NCBI RefSeq assembly: GCF_000250735.1
Contig: NZ_AHZV01000182.1
Span: forward strand, 1 to 64,000
Reading direction: 5' to 3'
Source: Anaerophaga thermohalophila str. Valhall
GTDB taxonomy: Bacteria > Bacteroidota > Bacteroidia > Bacteroidales > Marinilabiliaceae
DNA length: 64,000 bases
The notes beneath the pieces are model-generated. The model was not told the DNA's origin. It did not search any database and saw nothing but the letters and a program-made list of their open reading frames with translations. The position numbers were made by a program, and so were the translations under genes. Positions 8,801 to 17,512 of the stretch are shown in pieces; positions within the stretch are counted from its first letter, which is position 1; every line of letters begins with the position of its first letter.

Positions 8801-9046
8801 TGTTCTTAAATTGAATGTAACGGCAAAAATAATAAATCGGCAACAATGATGAGAAAGCACGATAATCATTATACGTCTTTATACGTATATATTTAACTCT
8901 GTTTCAATAAATTGAAATATATAAAATCGTCCATTTTTCCTTTGCTTTTAATTTTTTTCATCTATTTTTGTTATTTTAAACGCAAAGACGCCATGACACA
9001 AAGTTTTTGTTATGAAAAAACATCTAAAAATTAATCGTTTATTAAT

Positions 9047-9203
9047 CAATAGTCCGTTAAACTTTTGCAATACGCTGCAAACCAGTTGTTTGTTTTCAAG
9101 TATTTATATTTTTTAAAAATACAGTAAATCAGTATTTTATGAATCATATTGCTTGCCTGCCGGCAGGCAGGTATCTAACAATCTAAAAATCTAACAGTCT
9201 ATA
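9047..9203 (-). repeat. Family C repeat, inverted copy, in a 418-bp intergenic region
   Basis: The sequence from caatagtccgttaaacttttgcaa to atctaaaaatctaacagtctat is an inverted family C element. It carries a tgcctgccggcaggcaggta palindrome inserted near its end. The rest of 8801-9218 holds an aaacgcaaagacgccatgac-type repeat near 8980 and no recognisable gene. It ends 15 bp before the histidine kinase start, so it may supply part of that gene's leader. Confidence 0.6.
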
Positions 9204-9218
9204 TATTATATTTTCTTC

Positions 9219-10157
9219 ATGATTATTCAAATAGCACTTTTAACAGCGGTAATTCTCCAAATGGGAGCCCTTTTTAAGACTCTGGGCCTGATAAGAAAAA
9301 CCCGTTTCAACGTATCCTGGATCACGATATCGATTGCTTTTTTTCTGATGGCAATCCGCAGAGTTAGTGAGTTACTGGTCTTCACAAAAAATGCAGAACC
9401 GACCAGCATTGACTATTTCAACAGTTGGGTAGCAGTATTTATTTCTCTATTGATGTTTGTTGCCTCTTTTTACATCCGCAGAATTTTTAATTGGCAGGAA
9501 GAAATTGACAAAATTCGGAAACAAAATGAGGCACGGGTTTTATCGGCAATTATTGATACCGAAGAAAAAGAACGCCAGTCATTTGCCAGAGAATTGCACG
9601 ATGGTCTTGGCCCCATATTATCGTCAGTAAAAATGGCCTTTTCGGCCATCAACAAAGAAGAGATAGGAGAAAAAAACAAAGTAATCATGGAAAGAACAGA
9701 GAAATCGGTTGACCATGCAGTGACTGCTGTCAGAGAGATTTCAAACAATCTGAGTCCCCATATTTTGGAGACATTTGGATTACTTAAAGCCATTCGTTCC
9801 TTTTACAATTCCATAGCCCCCGTCCAAAAACCTGAACTTGATGTTGAAAACTGCGCGGTTCCGCCCAAACTCCCTAAAAACATAGAGGTTATCCTGTATC
9901 GTATTCTGTGCGAATTAATTAATAACACCCTGAAACATGCAAACGCCTCAAAAATCAACATTGTTATTTTTGAACAGTCGGGAACCCTCGAACTCAATTA
10001 CAGCGACGATGGCTGTGGCTTTGACTTAAAGCGGAAAAAACATCAGGGTAATGGATTGGACAACATCTCTTCCAGGGTGAAATCATTAGACGGAAAAGTG
10101 CAAATGCACAGCAAGAATAATAATGGTTTTTTTATTAAAATAAATATCCCGCTATGA
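9219..10157 (+). CDS. NarX/DegS-type sensor histidine kinase
   Basis: This 312-residue membrane kinase has about three N-terminal hydrophobic helices (residues 1-90) followed by a short coiled linker. The HisKA_3 dimerisation helix contains the phospho-acceptor His127 in FARELHDGLGP. A HATPase_c domain follows with the N-box ELINNTLKHA and G-boxes DDGCGFD and GNGLDNI. No PAS, HAMP or large periplasmic domain is present, so sensing is probably by the membrane segments. Its stop overlaps the start of the LuxR-type regulator by 4 bp, making the two a translationally coupled pair. The signal is unknown. Confidence 0.9.
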   Translation: MIIQIALLTAVILQMGALFKTLGLIRKTRFNVSWITISIAFFLMAIRRVSELLVFTKNAEPTSIDYFNSWVAVFISLLMFVASFYIRRIFNWQEEIDKIRKQNEARVLSAIIDTEEKERQSFARELHDGLGPILSSVKMAFSAINKEEIGEKNKVIMERTEKSVDHAVTAVREISNNLSPHILETFGLLKAIRSFYNSIAPVQKPELDVENCAVPPKLPKNIEVILYRILCELINNTLKHANASKINIVIFEQSGTLELNYSDDGCGFDLKRKKHQGNGLDNISSRVKSLDGKVQMHSKNNNGFFIKINIPL

Positions 10158-10786
10158 CACTGTACATTGTTGATGATCATCAGCTATTCCGTGAAGGGCT
10201 CAGGTTTTTGTTGTCCGACTGGGACTTCATTTCAGAAATACATGAAGCCGAAAGCGGAGAAGCTTTTTTAAAGATGACTGACGAAACAAAAGAAGCAATA
10301 GTTCTTATGGACATCGAACTTTCGGGCATTAATGGCATTGAAACAACAGAAAAATGTCTGCAGCAACACCCCGATTGGAAAATAATTGCACTCTCGATGT
10401 ATGGTAATGAAAACTACTATTCGGGTATGATCGATGCCGGGGCGAGTGGCTTTCTTTTAAAAAACTCAAAACTGGAAGATGTTAAAAAAGCCATTTCGGA
10501 TGTGGCTGAAGGCAACAATTATTTTTCACCCGAAATCCTTTCCGGAATTATTCAAAACATCAACAAAAAGAAAAACGGCCCCAAAAACAGTAAGCTCACC
10601 GAAAGAGAAATAGAAGTGCTTTTCAATATTTGTAAAGGTTTATCTAACCAGGAAATTGCCGAAGTACTTAATGTAAGCAAAAGAACCATTGATAAGCACC
10701 GGGAAAACATATTGCTTAAAACCCAATCATCAAATACAGCTCAGATGGTGGTTTATGCGATAAAAAACAAAATTTTTGAAGTATAG
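10154..10786 (+). CDS. NarL/FixJ-family response regulator
   Basis: This 210-residue protein has an N-terminal receiver domain with acidic pocket residues Asp7/Asp8, phospho-acceptor Asp53 (VLMDIEL) and a conserved Lys in FLLKNS. A C-terminal LuxR-type helix-turn-helix follows (LTEREIEVLFNICKGLSNQEIAEVLNVSKRTIDKH, residues about 146-180). It is the cognate partner of the overlapping histidine kinase. No target promoters can be assigned. Confidence 0.92.
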   Translation: MTLYIVDDHQLFREGLRFLLSDWDFISEIHEAESGEAFLKMTDETKEAIVLMDIELSGINGIETTEKCLQQHPDWKIIALSMYGNENYYSGMIDAGASGFLLKNSKLEDVKKAISDVAEGNNYFSPEILSGIIQNINKKKNGPKNSKLTEREIEVLFNICKGLSNQEIAEVLNVSKRTIDKHRENILLKTQSSNTAQMVVYAIKNKIFEV

Positions 10787-10847
10787 AAAAAACGACTAAA
10801 CGCAGAGACGCAAAAACGCAAAGGATTTTTATAAGATAGTTATTGAT

Positions 10848-10988
10848 GAGCCCGGTATAAAAAGCATCTTTGTTGCCAAACTCTGTGTTGTTTTAAATTT
10901 TTGCATCCTCATTAACAATTAGTTAACTCCGGTACAAAAATTTAAAACGCCTTGATTTTGACAAAAATATGCTTTTTATACCACACTC
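10848..10988 (+). repeat. Family A 141-bp MITE with 6-bp target duplication
   Basis: The element runs from gagcccggtataaaaagc to gctttttataccacactc, giving inverted termini of about 18 bp within longer imperfect arms. ATTGAT occurs immediately before and immediately after it, as expected for a 6-bp target-site duplication. An inverted copy of identical length lies at 51489-51629 and a partial copy at 1-94. It encodes nothing. Confidence 0.85.
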
Positions 10989-11404
10989 ATTGATGTCTTA
11001 TCACCAATATGCGTGCTTTTTTTGAAAAATATTTCTCAATGTTATCTAAAAATGGCTACGCCGTTTTTACGAATTTATTGATACCGTCCAAAAAGAAACA
11101 TTTTGAGAAAAATGGACTCAATTGATTACGCAGAGAGCTTAGAATGCTTCACAAATGAACATAAAGAAAAAACATACTTTTTGGACATCGCTATTGCGAT
11201 TCCGCGACATCCCCCATGCCGGTAAACTCCATGGTGCTAATCTCCTGATAGGCATATTACCGGGGTTTCATGGATAGAGGAAATAAATTTTTCAACCCAC
11301 TAATCTTCTACGTCTTTAAACGTACTTCCCAAATACGCTTTTGTACGGTTTGAAAGCAGCCGGGTTTGAAACACCTTTGTCATCAAAATCCAATTATTGT
11401 AACC
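10989..11404. other. Gene-poor spacer upstream of the PiT-like permease
   Basis: About 415 bp without a supported gene. It contains tccaaaaagaaacat and aacatactttttgga segments that are partly complementary, and a proline-tract-like catcccccatgccggtaaactcc stretch. A 27-codon frame starting at 11271 is too short to support. It could hold the promoter of the 11.4-14.8 kb genes, but no clear -7 element stands out. Confidence 0.4.
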
Positions 11405-12430
11405 ATGCTGATTCCTTTTCTAATACCATTTGTAATTGCCATGTTTCTTGCAATAAACATGGGAGGTAGTGGTACGGCACCTTCTTTTTCGGCGGCATAC
11501 GGAAGCAACATAATAAAACAAAGTGCCATCCCGGGCTTGTTTGGGATCATGGTCTTTTTAGGCGCTATAATTGGTGGAAAGAACACAGCTTATACTGTAG
11601 GGAAAGGCCTTATTCAACCGGAATTAATGACTTTCACCATTGTTTCAGTAATTTTAATATCGGTTGCTCTTGCTCTTCTTATAGCCAATTTGTTCGGCAT
11701 TCCGCAATCAACCAGCCAGGCAACCGTGATGGCGGTTATTGGCCCGGCCTTATATTTTAACTCGCTCAATACGCACAAACTTCTTTATGAGGTTCTGCCC
11801 ACCTGGTTTGTAATGCCAATCATCTCTTTTGTACTGGCATTTTTAATTGGGAAATACATCTACAAACCCATAAGAAAAAAAGGTTATACCATATCGAAAA
11901 AACTAAACGACCATTTCATGTTTAAGGGTGGCATACTGCTTATGTCGATGTATGTGGCTTTCTCTATCGGCACAAACAATGTTGCCAATGCGTCAGGTCC
12001 CATAGCGGTAATGGCGGTAAACGAGCTAAATATCAGTGACGCATATTTTCTTCAGGTACTGATTCTGGCTACGCTCATTGTGGCACCCAATTTTGGTATA
12101 GGAAGTTCGATTTTCGGGAAAAAGATACTCCGGAACACGGGCAAAGAAATAGTTCTTTTCGGAAAAGTTGAAGCCGTCATTATTGCATTTATTTCGGCAA
12201 CATTGTTACTATCTGCTTCGCTGATAAAAGGAATTCCCACTTCGTTGGTACAATTAAATGTATCAGCCATAATTGGCATTGGCGTGGCCAAACTTGGATG
12301 GAAAAACATTTTTTTCAAAACCGAAGTAAACCGCTTTTTCATTATGTGGATTATTGCACCACTTATTGCTTTTCTGGTTTCTTTATTGCTGACATGGGGA
12401 GCAGATAGCTGGGGAATGATCAATAGATAG
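11405..12430 (+). CDS. PiT-family (CysP-like) oxyanion permease
   Basis: This protein of about 341 residues has some ten transmembrane helices and the duplicated PiT signature. The first copy is AINMGGSGTAPSFSAAYGS near residues 15-33, and the second is FSIGTNNVANASGPIAV near 180-196. The N-terminal motif resembles CysP-type sulfate permeases more than classical phosphate PitA, so sulfate or another oxyanion is plausible. Substrate assignment is inference. A TTG at 11366 would extend the frame, but the ATG at 11405 starts directly at the first helix. The last codons and stop (ATCAATAGATAG) coincide with the beginning of a family C repeat fragment. It heads a same-strand run that includes the ABC-GTPase-FeS trio. 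Confidence 0.85.
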   Translation: MLIPFLIPFVIAMFLAINMGGSGTAPSFSAAYGSNIIKQSAIPGLFGIMVFLGAIIGGKNTAYTVGKGLIQPELMTFTIVSVILISVALALLIANLFGIPQSTSQATVMAVIGPALYFNSLNTHKLLYEVLPTWFVMPIISFVLAFLIGKYIYKPIRKKGYTISKKLNDHFMFKGGILLMSMYVAFSIGTNNVANASGPIAVMAVNELNISDAYFLQVLILATLIVAPNFGIGSSIFGKKILRNTGKEIVLFGKVEAVIIAFISATLLLSASLIKGIPTSLVQLNVSAIIGIGVAKLGWKNIFFKTEVNRFFIMWIIAPLIAFLVSLLLTWGADSWGMINR

Positions 12431-12557
12431 ATTCTTAGATGCCTGCCGTCTCATTTTTCACTTAAGTTTTAAAACGTAACCCAAAATTACGATTAAGAAC
12501 TGTTTTCTTTAATACAGATTTGCTCCAATTTTGCTTTATAATCAACAAGAACAAACC

Positions 12558-13382
12558 ATGGAACAAATCAAGAACATTACGATTATTGGCGGTATCGATA
12601 AATCCGGGAAGCAGGAAAATATCAAATGCTTCGATATCGCACAAGGTGAAATTATAGGCATTGTAGGGCCCACCGGAAGTGGGAAAAGTCAGCTAATTTC
12701 TGACATAGAACAATTATCTCAAAAGGACAGTTCTACACACCGCCAGATACTAATTAACGGAGAAATCCCTTCATCTGAACTACGTAACAACCCCAGACAA
12801 AAAATGGTGGCTCAACTGTCTCAAAACATGAACTTCCTGGCCGACATGAATGTCAGGGATTTTCTTTTACTACATGCGCAATGCCGGGGAAAAAGCATGA
12901 AAAATATCGATAAAATTATCTACATGGCTAACCAGTTAACCGGTGAGCCAATAAAGCCCAATGATAATCTAACCATTTTAAGCGGTGGCCAGACGCGTGC
13001 CCTGATGGTAGCCGATGTGGCAGTAATTAGTGAATCACCCATTGTATTGATTGATGAGATCGAAAATGCAGGTATCAAAAAACACGAAGCGCTGGAATTG
13101 CTTTCCGGATATAACAAACTCATCCTCATTGTCACTCATGACCCGGTAATGGCTCTCAGTACTCAGAAAAGAATAATAATGAAAAACGGGGGGATGACAG
13201 ACATTATTGATAGTTCTCCAGAAGAAAAAACAATTTCTACTCAACTAAGCCAAATCGACCAAACTATGCTCAAATTAAGAGAAATAATCCGCAATGGACA
13301 ACATATTGAAGGAAAAGACCTTAATCAGATATTTCCCGAATTACCCGTCAATAAAAAAATAACAACATTGGTAAATTATTAA
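12558..13382 (+). CDS. Soluble ABC-type ATPase of an ABC-GTPase-FeS cluster
   Basis: This 274-residue protein is a single ABC nucleotide-binding domain. Walker A is GPTGSGKS (37-44), followed by a Q-loop region, a signature LSGGQ within [11 protein letters not shown], Walker B LIDEIEN, and switch histidine in THDPV. It ends with a 60-residue helical tail. There are no membrane segments, and no permease partner lies next to it apart from the unrelated PiT-type transporter, so it is probably not a classical transporter component. The ATG at 12558 is preferred over an upstream frame start because the fold begins there. The GTPase gene starts 9 bp after its stop, implying an operon. The function is not recognised. 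Energising a metal-centre assembly or repair step is a context-based guess. Confidence 0.8.
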   Translation: MEQIKNITIIGGIDKSGKQENIKCFDIAQGEIIGIVGPTGSGKSQLISDIEQLSQKDSSTHRQILINGEIPSSELRNNPRQKMVAQLSQNMNFLADMNVRDFLLLHAQCRGKSMKNIDKIIYMANQLTGEPIKPNDNLTILSGGQTRALMVADVAVISESPIVLIDEIENAGIKKHEALELLSGYNKLILIVTHDPVMALSTQKRIIMKNGGMTDIIDSSPEEKTISTQLSQIDQTMLKLREIIRNGQHIEGKDLNQIFPELPVNKKITTLVNY

Positions 13383-13391
13383 TTCTACTTT

Positions 13392-14093
13392 ATGAAGCTT
13401 GTAATTATTGCCGGAACACCGGGAGCAGGTAAAACATCGATATTGATCAACACAATAAAATTATTGAAAGGCGCAAACACAAAACCTGCCGTTGTTAAAG
13501 TAGATTGTCTTGCCACTGACGATGATAAACGATTTGCGACCTTAAGCATACCAGTTCTTACCGGGCTGTCTCGTGATATGTGCCCTGATCATTTCTCAAT
13601 CTATAATCTGGATGAAATGGTAAAATTCGCTGACAAGAACAATGCCGATACACTTATTATGGAAACCGCCGGTTTGTGTCATCGCTGCGCTCCCTACACA
13701 GACAATTGCCTTGGCATTTGTGTTATTGATTCTACAAGTGGGCCTAACAATCCCGGGAAAACAGGTCCCTTCCTGAGTTGTGCCGATATTGTGGTTGTCA
13801 CAAAAGGCGATATGATTTCGCAAGCCGAACGTGAAATTTTCAGAGAAAAAATACTTGAAGCGAATCCCGAATGCACAATCCTGGATGTCAATGGCCTTAA
13901 TGGTCAGGGAGCAGCTGAAGTAGCAAAGCACATCATGGCATCAGATAAAAAAGTTACAGATGAAGAAAGACTCAGACACAATGCGCCTTTTGCTGTCTGT
14001 ACACTATGTGTTGGCGAACAACGAGTAAGCAAAAAATACCATCGTGGATTACTTAGAAATATGAATGGTTTTCAGGAATATATCGGTGAATAG
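13392..14093 (+). CDS. Cys-rich HypB/UreG/CobW-type P-loop GTPase
   Basis: This 233-residue protein has a SIMIBI-class G domain: Walker [10 protein letters not shown] (8-16), a Walker B-like LIMETAG at 88-94 as in HypB/UreG, and a guanine-specificity motif TKGD (137-140). It is unusually rich in cysteines: Cys39, Cys64, a CHRC pair at 96/99, Cys106, Cys110, Cys130, Cys161 and a CTLC pair at 203/206. HypB, UreG and CobW relatives deliver nickel, cobalt or zinc to enzymes, so the cysteines suggest metal or Fe-S handling. The gene is sandwiched between the soluble ABC ATPase and the Fes-domain protein with short gaps (9 and 28 bp). The client protein is unknown. Confidence 0.8.
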   Translation: MKLVIIAGTPGAGKTSILINTIKLLKGANTKPAVVKVDCLATDDDKRFATLSIPVLTGLSRDMCPDHFSIYNLDEMVKFADKNNADTLIMETAGLCHRCAPYTDNCLGICVIDSTSGPNNPGKTGPFLSCADIVVVTKGDMISQAEREIFREKILEANPECTILDVNGLNGQGAAEVAKHIMASDKKVTDEERLRHNAPFAVCTLCVGEQRVSKKYHRGLLRNMNGFQEYIGE

Positions 14094-14121
14094 CAAACCA
14101 AAAAAGTTAGACAAAAATATT

Positions 14122-14790
14122 ATGCTGAAGAAAATAACATCCCTCTTGCCAGGTTTTAATTGCGGAAATTGCGGATACAGCCAATGTGAAGATTTTGCCT
14201 TATCTTTAATCAACGGAGAAGAAGAACTATGTACTTGTCCCGTACTAAAACGCCAGGCGTTCGCAGCCAACAAAACTTCCATTGAGAAGCTTATTCAGAA
14301 GCAAAATCGAGATAACAACCATAATATCATTACCGGGGTTATTGATAATTACAAGGCAGACATTGTCCTCAAGCCTCTGAAAAACGAAAAAAGTTGCAGG
14401 GAAACCCTTTTACCCTTTTGCACGATCGACCTGAAAGCAGGAGATATAATAAAATATCGCCCGTTAGGTTGCCCGATAACACACATTGCCAAAATCATTG
14501 ATCGTCAGTACTCTCTCATTACAGTGGCAATTACAGGCCCGGATAATGATCGAAATATCGGAAACAATGCAGTAATAGATGTTGGTATTTGTATGGTACT
14601 TGCATTTCAGGGCCGATATGAAGGTAAAACATTAAAAGTTGGCGAAACGATACGTTTCCTTCCACATCATTGCATGATGCAGAAAATCCATAGTGGTGTA
14701 GTTGTCCAAATTGAAAAAGGAAAAGTACGAATTGAAATTATCGACCTGAAAGTATGGGGTATGCCGAAAATAAATTCTACCAATACTTAA
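14122..14790 (+). CDS. Fes-domain Fe-S protein with C-terminal beta-rich domain
   Basis: This protein of about 222 residues opens with LLPGFNCGNCGYSQCEDFA. The Cys pattern (Cys14, Cys17, Cys22, then Cys37/Cys39) is that of the Fes [4Fe-4S] domain found in the corrinoid iron-sulfur protein and related electron carriers. After a helical linker, residues from about 105 form a beta-rich domain with KYRPLGCPITHIAK and a HHCMMQK segment, adding more Cys and His. The ATG at 14122 is favoured because it begins directly before the Fes motif; an upstream ATG would overlap the GTPase gene. It is the third gene of the ABC-GTPase-FeS unit and is followed by a small terminator-like hairpin. No specific function is recognised. 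Confidence 0.78.
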   Translation: MLKKITSLLPGFNCGNCGYSQCEDFALSLINGEEELCTCPVLKRQAFAANKTSIEKLIQKQNRDNNHNIITGVIDNYKADIVLKPLKNEKSCRETLLPFCTIDLKAGDIIKYRPLGCPITHIAKIIDRQYSLITVAITGPDNDRNIGNNAVIDVGICMVLAFQGRYEGKTLKVGETIRFLPHHCMMQKIHSGVVVQIEKGKVRIEIIDLKVWGMPKINSTNT

Positions 14791-14828
14791 ATAACCTCTT
14801 AAATAAGTATTTTCACGTAAATAAAAAT

Positions 14829-14848
14829 AGGCAAAAAGCCTGTTTTTT
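14829..14848 (+). terminator. Small terminator-like hairpin after the FeS gene
   Basis: AGGC-aaaaa-GCCT forms a short stem followed by gtttttt. The stem is only 4 bp, so strength is doubtful. Its position 38 bp after the FeS gene stop and before the outer-membrane protein gene suggests the trio ends a transcription unit here. Confidence 0.45.
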
Positions 14849-14890
14849 AGAACGTTCGTCATGCCCAATTTTGCAATAAAGATTTGAACT

Positions 14891-16169
14891 ATGACTAAAT
14901 TATTTTCAACCATCCGGTTTTTCTTGCTTCTGACGTGCTTTATTTTTCTTTTTAATAATGCATTTGCTCAGATAAATGTAGACGCACAGTATCGTCCCCG
15001 CTTCGAAGTGCGCAACGGCTATCGTGAATTAATCCCTAAAGATGCCAACCCTTCGCTCATTGCATCTCAACGTATGCGGTTGTCATTGGTTTATGAAACG
15101 GAAAAACTGAAACTCAAATTTTCCCCCCAGGATGTGCGCGTCTGGGGGGATGAAAACCTGACCAGCTCCACGGGAGTTTACGGCAAAGTTGCATCTCTCG
15201 ATCTTTACGAAGGCTATATCGAGCTAAAACCGGCACCTTCAGTCAGACTTTCAATTGGCCGGCAGGTATTGTCTTACGATAATCAGCGATTACTTTCTGA
15301 ACGAAACTGGAACCAGAACGGACTTGCTTACGATGCCGTGGTGTTAAAAATGAAAAAAGAAAAGGACTGATATTCATATTGGAGCTTCCTGGAACTCCCT
15401 TGAAGCAACCACTTCTGAAAATTTTTATCCATCCCGAAGAATCAAATCATTAAATTTTCTATGGATAGAACATAAATTTTCTGACAATCTTAAAGGGGCT
15501 TTTTCACACATCGCTTCAGGAGTAACAAAAACCGACTCTTCATCCACAATGAATTTCCGGCAAACTTCAGGCATTTATATCGATTTAAATACAAAAAACA
15601 TCAGAGCCAAATCCAACTTGTATTATCAGTTCGGGAACAACCGGGAAGGAACTAATGTAAGTGCCTTACTTGCCGATGCAGACATAATGCTCAAAACAGG
15701 AAAGATATGTCCCGGAATGGGTTTCAGCTATTTGAGCGGGAACAAAAATCTTAACGGGAAAACCGACCATCTGTTTGATGTACTGTATGGCGCCCGGCAT
15801 CGTTTCTTTGGGCACATGGATTATTTCCGGAACATCTCGTCACATACCAGAGGCGGCGGCCTGGTTGACTTATACGTATACTTAAATTTGAAAGCTTCAA
15901 ATAAGATAAACATCAAAAACACCGGTCATTTCTTTTCACTGGCTCAACATAACAATCTTACTCCCGATAGCAAATACCTGGGTTATGAGAACGAATTGAA
16001 ATTTAATTATCGGTTTGATGACTGGGGGAATCTGGAAGCCGCCTGGTTGTTCTATCTGACAACAGATTCTTTTGAACAACTTCAGAACATTAACAATCCA
16101 GGATTTCCACAGTTTGTTTATGTGAGTCTGTCGGTAAACACGAATATCTTTAAAGCAATAGATCGTTAG
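14891..16169 (+). CDS. Outer-membrane beta-barrel (alginate-export-like), frameshifted
   Basis: The first part (to the stop at 15370) has a signal peptide ending NAFAQ and barrel strands such as AQYRPRFEVRNGYRE and SIGRQVLSYDNQRL. Removing one A in the A-rich stretch at about 15350-15363 gives a continuous frame to 16169, restoring roughly 425 residues of alternating amphipathic strands (GASWNSLEAT, LYYQFGNNREG). The pattern resembles the alginate-export/phosphate-porin-like family of Bacteroidetes. The final codons (GCAATAGATCGTTAG) lie in a family C repeat, so the natural C-terminus may have been replaced. It sits between the ABC-GTPase-FeS unit and the Pst-type importer, where an outer-membrane pore for the same solute would make sense. 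The indel may be a sequencing error. Confidence 0.72.
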
Positions 16170-16538
16170 ATTATTAGATACCTGCCGGCAGGTAGGTAAG
16201 ATGTAAGATGATTCGTATGCCATTGAAAATCTGTATTATCAAAGTGAATCCCTTAGATATAACCAATTGAATATAGGGTGCTTACAATAGTTTAACAAAA
16301 TATTATTTAAAGAAAAAGATTAATCAAGTCACAAAAACAAATAACAGTAATTGTCACTACGTTTTTATACTTAACTGATTTTTAAGTATAAACACTGTAT
16401 TTTTTCACTTATTAAGTCAATAAATTTGAATTATTAAAAAGTAATAGGTCGGTAGATTCTCGTATCCATACGATTTATCTTACCTACCTGCAGACAGGCA
16501 TCTTAAAATATAACAACCTATTGAAAATGACATTAACG
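16170..16538. other. Intergenic region upstream of pstS with family C fragment
   Basis: The first 50 bp are a family C left end carrying a cctgccggcaggtaggta palindrome. A second degenerate fragment lies near 16450-16500 with ctacctgcagacaggcatc. Between them is the inverted repeat annotated at 16366-16390. No gene is seen. Confidence 0.5.
16366..16390. promoter_or_regulatory. Inverted repeat, candidate operator of the pst genes
   Basis: TATACTTAA and TTAAGTATA form perfect 9-bp arms separated by 7 bp, about 150 bp upstream of the pstS start. The AT-rich dyad has no T-run and could bind a dimeric regulator. The regulator is unknown, and no phoB-like gene is nearby. Confidence 0.35.
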
Positions 16539-17474
16539 ATGAAAAAAACAACACTTTTCTGCTTAGCCATCCTGATAATTATTACAGGTTGTGTCTCAAA
16601 AAAAGAAAAAGAAAACACTTTAAGTTTTTCCGGGGCCTTTGCTTTATATCCTCTGGTCATTAAATGGTCGAAAATTTACAAGGAAGAACATCCCGAAATC
16701 CGGTTCAATATATCGGCGGGAGGGGCAGGCAAAGGGATGGCCGATGCACTGGCCGGCACAGTTGATCTGGGAATGTTTTCACGAGAAATCACCCAGGCCG
16801 AGAAAGACAAAGGCGTATGGTGGGTCGGATTATGCAAGGATGCCGTTTTACCTACGATCAGCGCCGATCATCCGTATTTAGAGCAATTAAGGCAACAGGG
16901 CATGACAAAGGATGAATTCAGAGCTGTCTTTATAGAGAAAAGCATAACCAACTGGGATGAAATTCTGGATGATGTTGATCCCCTGGATATACAGGTTTAT
17001 ACCCGCTCTGATGCCTGTGGAGCAGCAGGAACATGGGCAAAATATCTGGGCGGAAAGCAGGAAGACCTTAACGGGGTGGGCATCCACGGTGATCCGGGTC
17101 TGGCTGAAGCCGTAAGCAAAGACCGTGCAGGAATTGCCTACAACAATACCGCCTTCATTTATAATATTAACACCGGTAAGAAACATCAGGGCATCGAAGT
17201 TATTCCTGTCGATCTGAATGAGAACGGACAAATTGATTCTGAAGAAGACTTTTACGATGATTTTAACCAAACATTAAAAGCCATTGCAGATAAAGTTTAC
17301 CCCTCACCCCCTGCCCGTGAGCTGTACTTTGTAGCTAACGGAAAGCCGGACAAAGAAGCCACTTTGGAATTTATCAAATGGACTTTAACAACAGGGCAGA
17401 AGTATGTTAAAGAAGCAGGTTATGTACCTATTCCGGCCAAAAAGCTTAAAAAATACCTGTATAAAATAGATTAA
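16539..17474 (+). CDS. pstS: Pst-type periplasmic substrate-binding lipoprotein, divergent
   Basis: This protein of about 311 residues binds an oxyanion for an ABC importer. It has a lipoprotein signal with lipobox ITGC, the PstS-like start SFSGAFALYPLVIKW, and a long type II binding-protein fold. The anion-loop region differs from canonical PstS: AGGAGKGMADAL replaces the usual Gly-Ser-Gly segment, and RSDACGAAGTW replaces the usual Arg-Ser-Asp-Gly-Ser-Gly-Thr. Phosphate specificity is therefore not assured. A TTG at 16521 extends the frame by six codons, but the ATG at 16539 (MKKTTLF) starts a classic signal peptide. pstC, pstA and pstB follow on the same strand. No phoU was found. Confidence 0.82.
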   Translation: MKKTTLFCLAILIIITGCVSKKEKENTLSFSGAFALYPLVIKWSKIYKEEHPEIRFNISAGGAGKGMADALAGTVDLGMFSREITQAEKDKGVWWVGLCKDAVLPTISADHPYLEQLRQQGMTKDEFRAVFIEKSITNWDEILDDVDPLDIQVYTRSDACGAAGTWAKYLGGKQEDLNGVGIHGDPGLAEAVSKDRAGIAYNNTAFIYNINTGKKHQGIEVIPVDLNENGQIDSEEDFYDDFNQTLKAIADKVYPSPPARELYFVANGKPDKEATLEFIKWTLTTGQKYVKEAGYVPIPAKKLKKYLYKID

Positions 17475-17512
17475 TATTAACACATTCTTTAAGCAACAAA
17501 TACAGTCACTCA

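Noticed and set aside
8801-8960. Fluoride riboswitch upstream of crcB
   Set aside because: The minus-strand leader lacks the conserved GATGG and CTGATG-CCTAC elements of the crcB motif RNA.
11271-11354. 27-codon frame before the PiT-like gene
   Set aside because: Too short, no ribosome-binding site evidence and no recognisable sequence.
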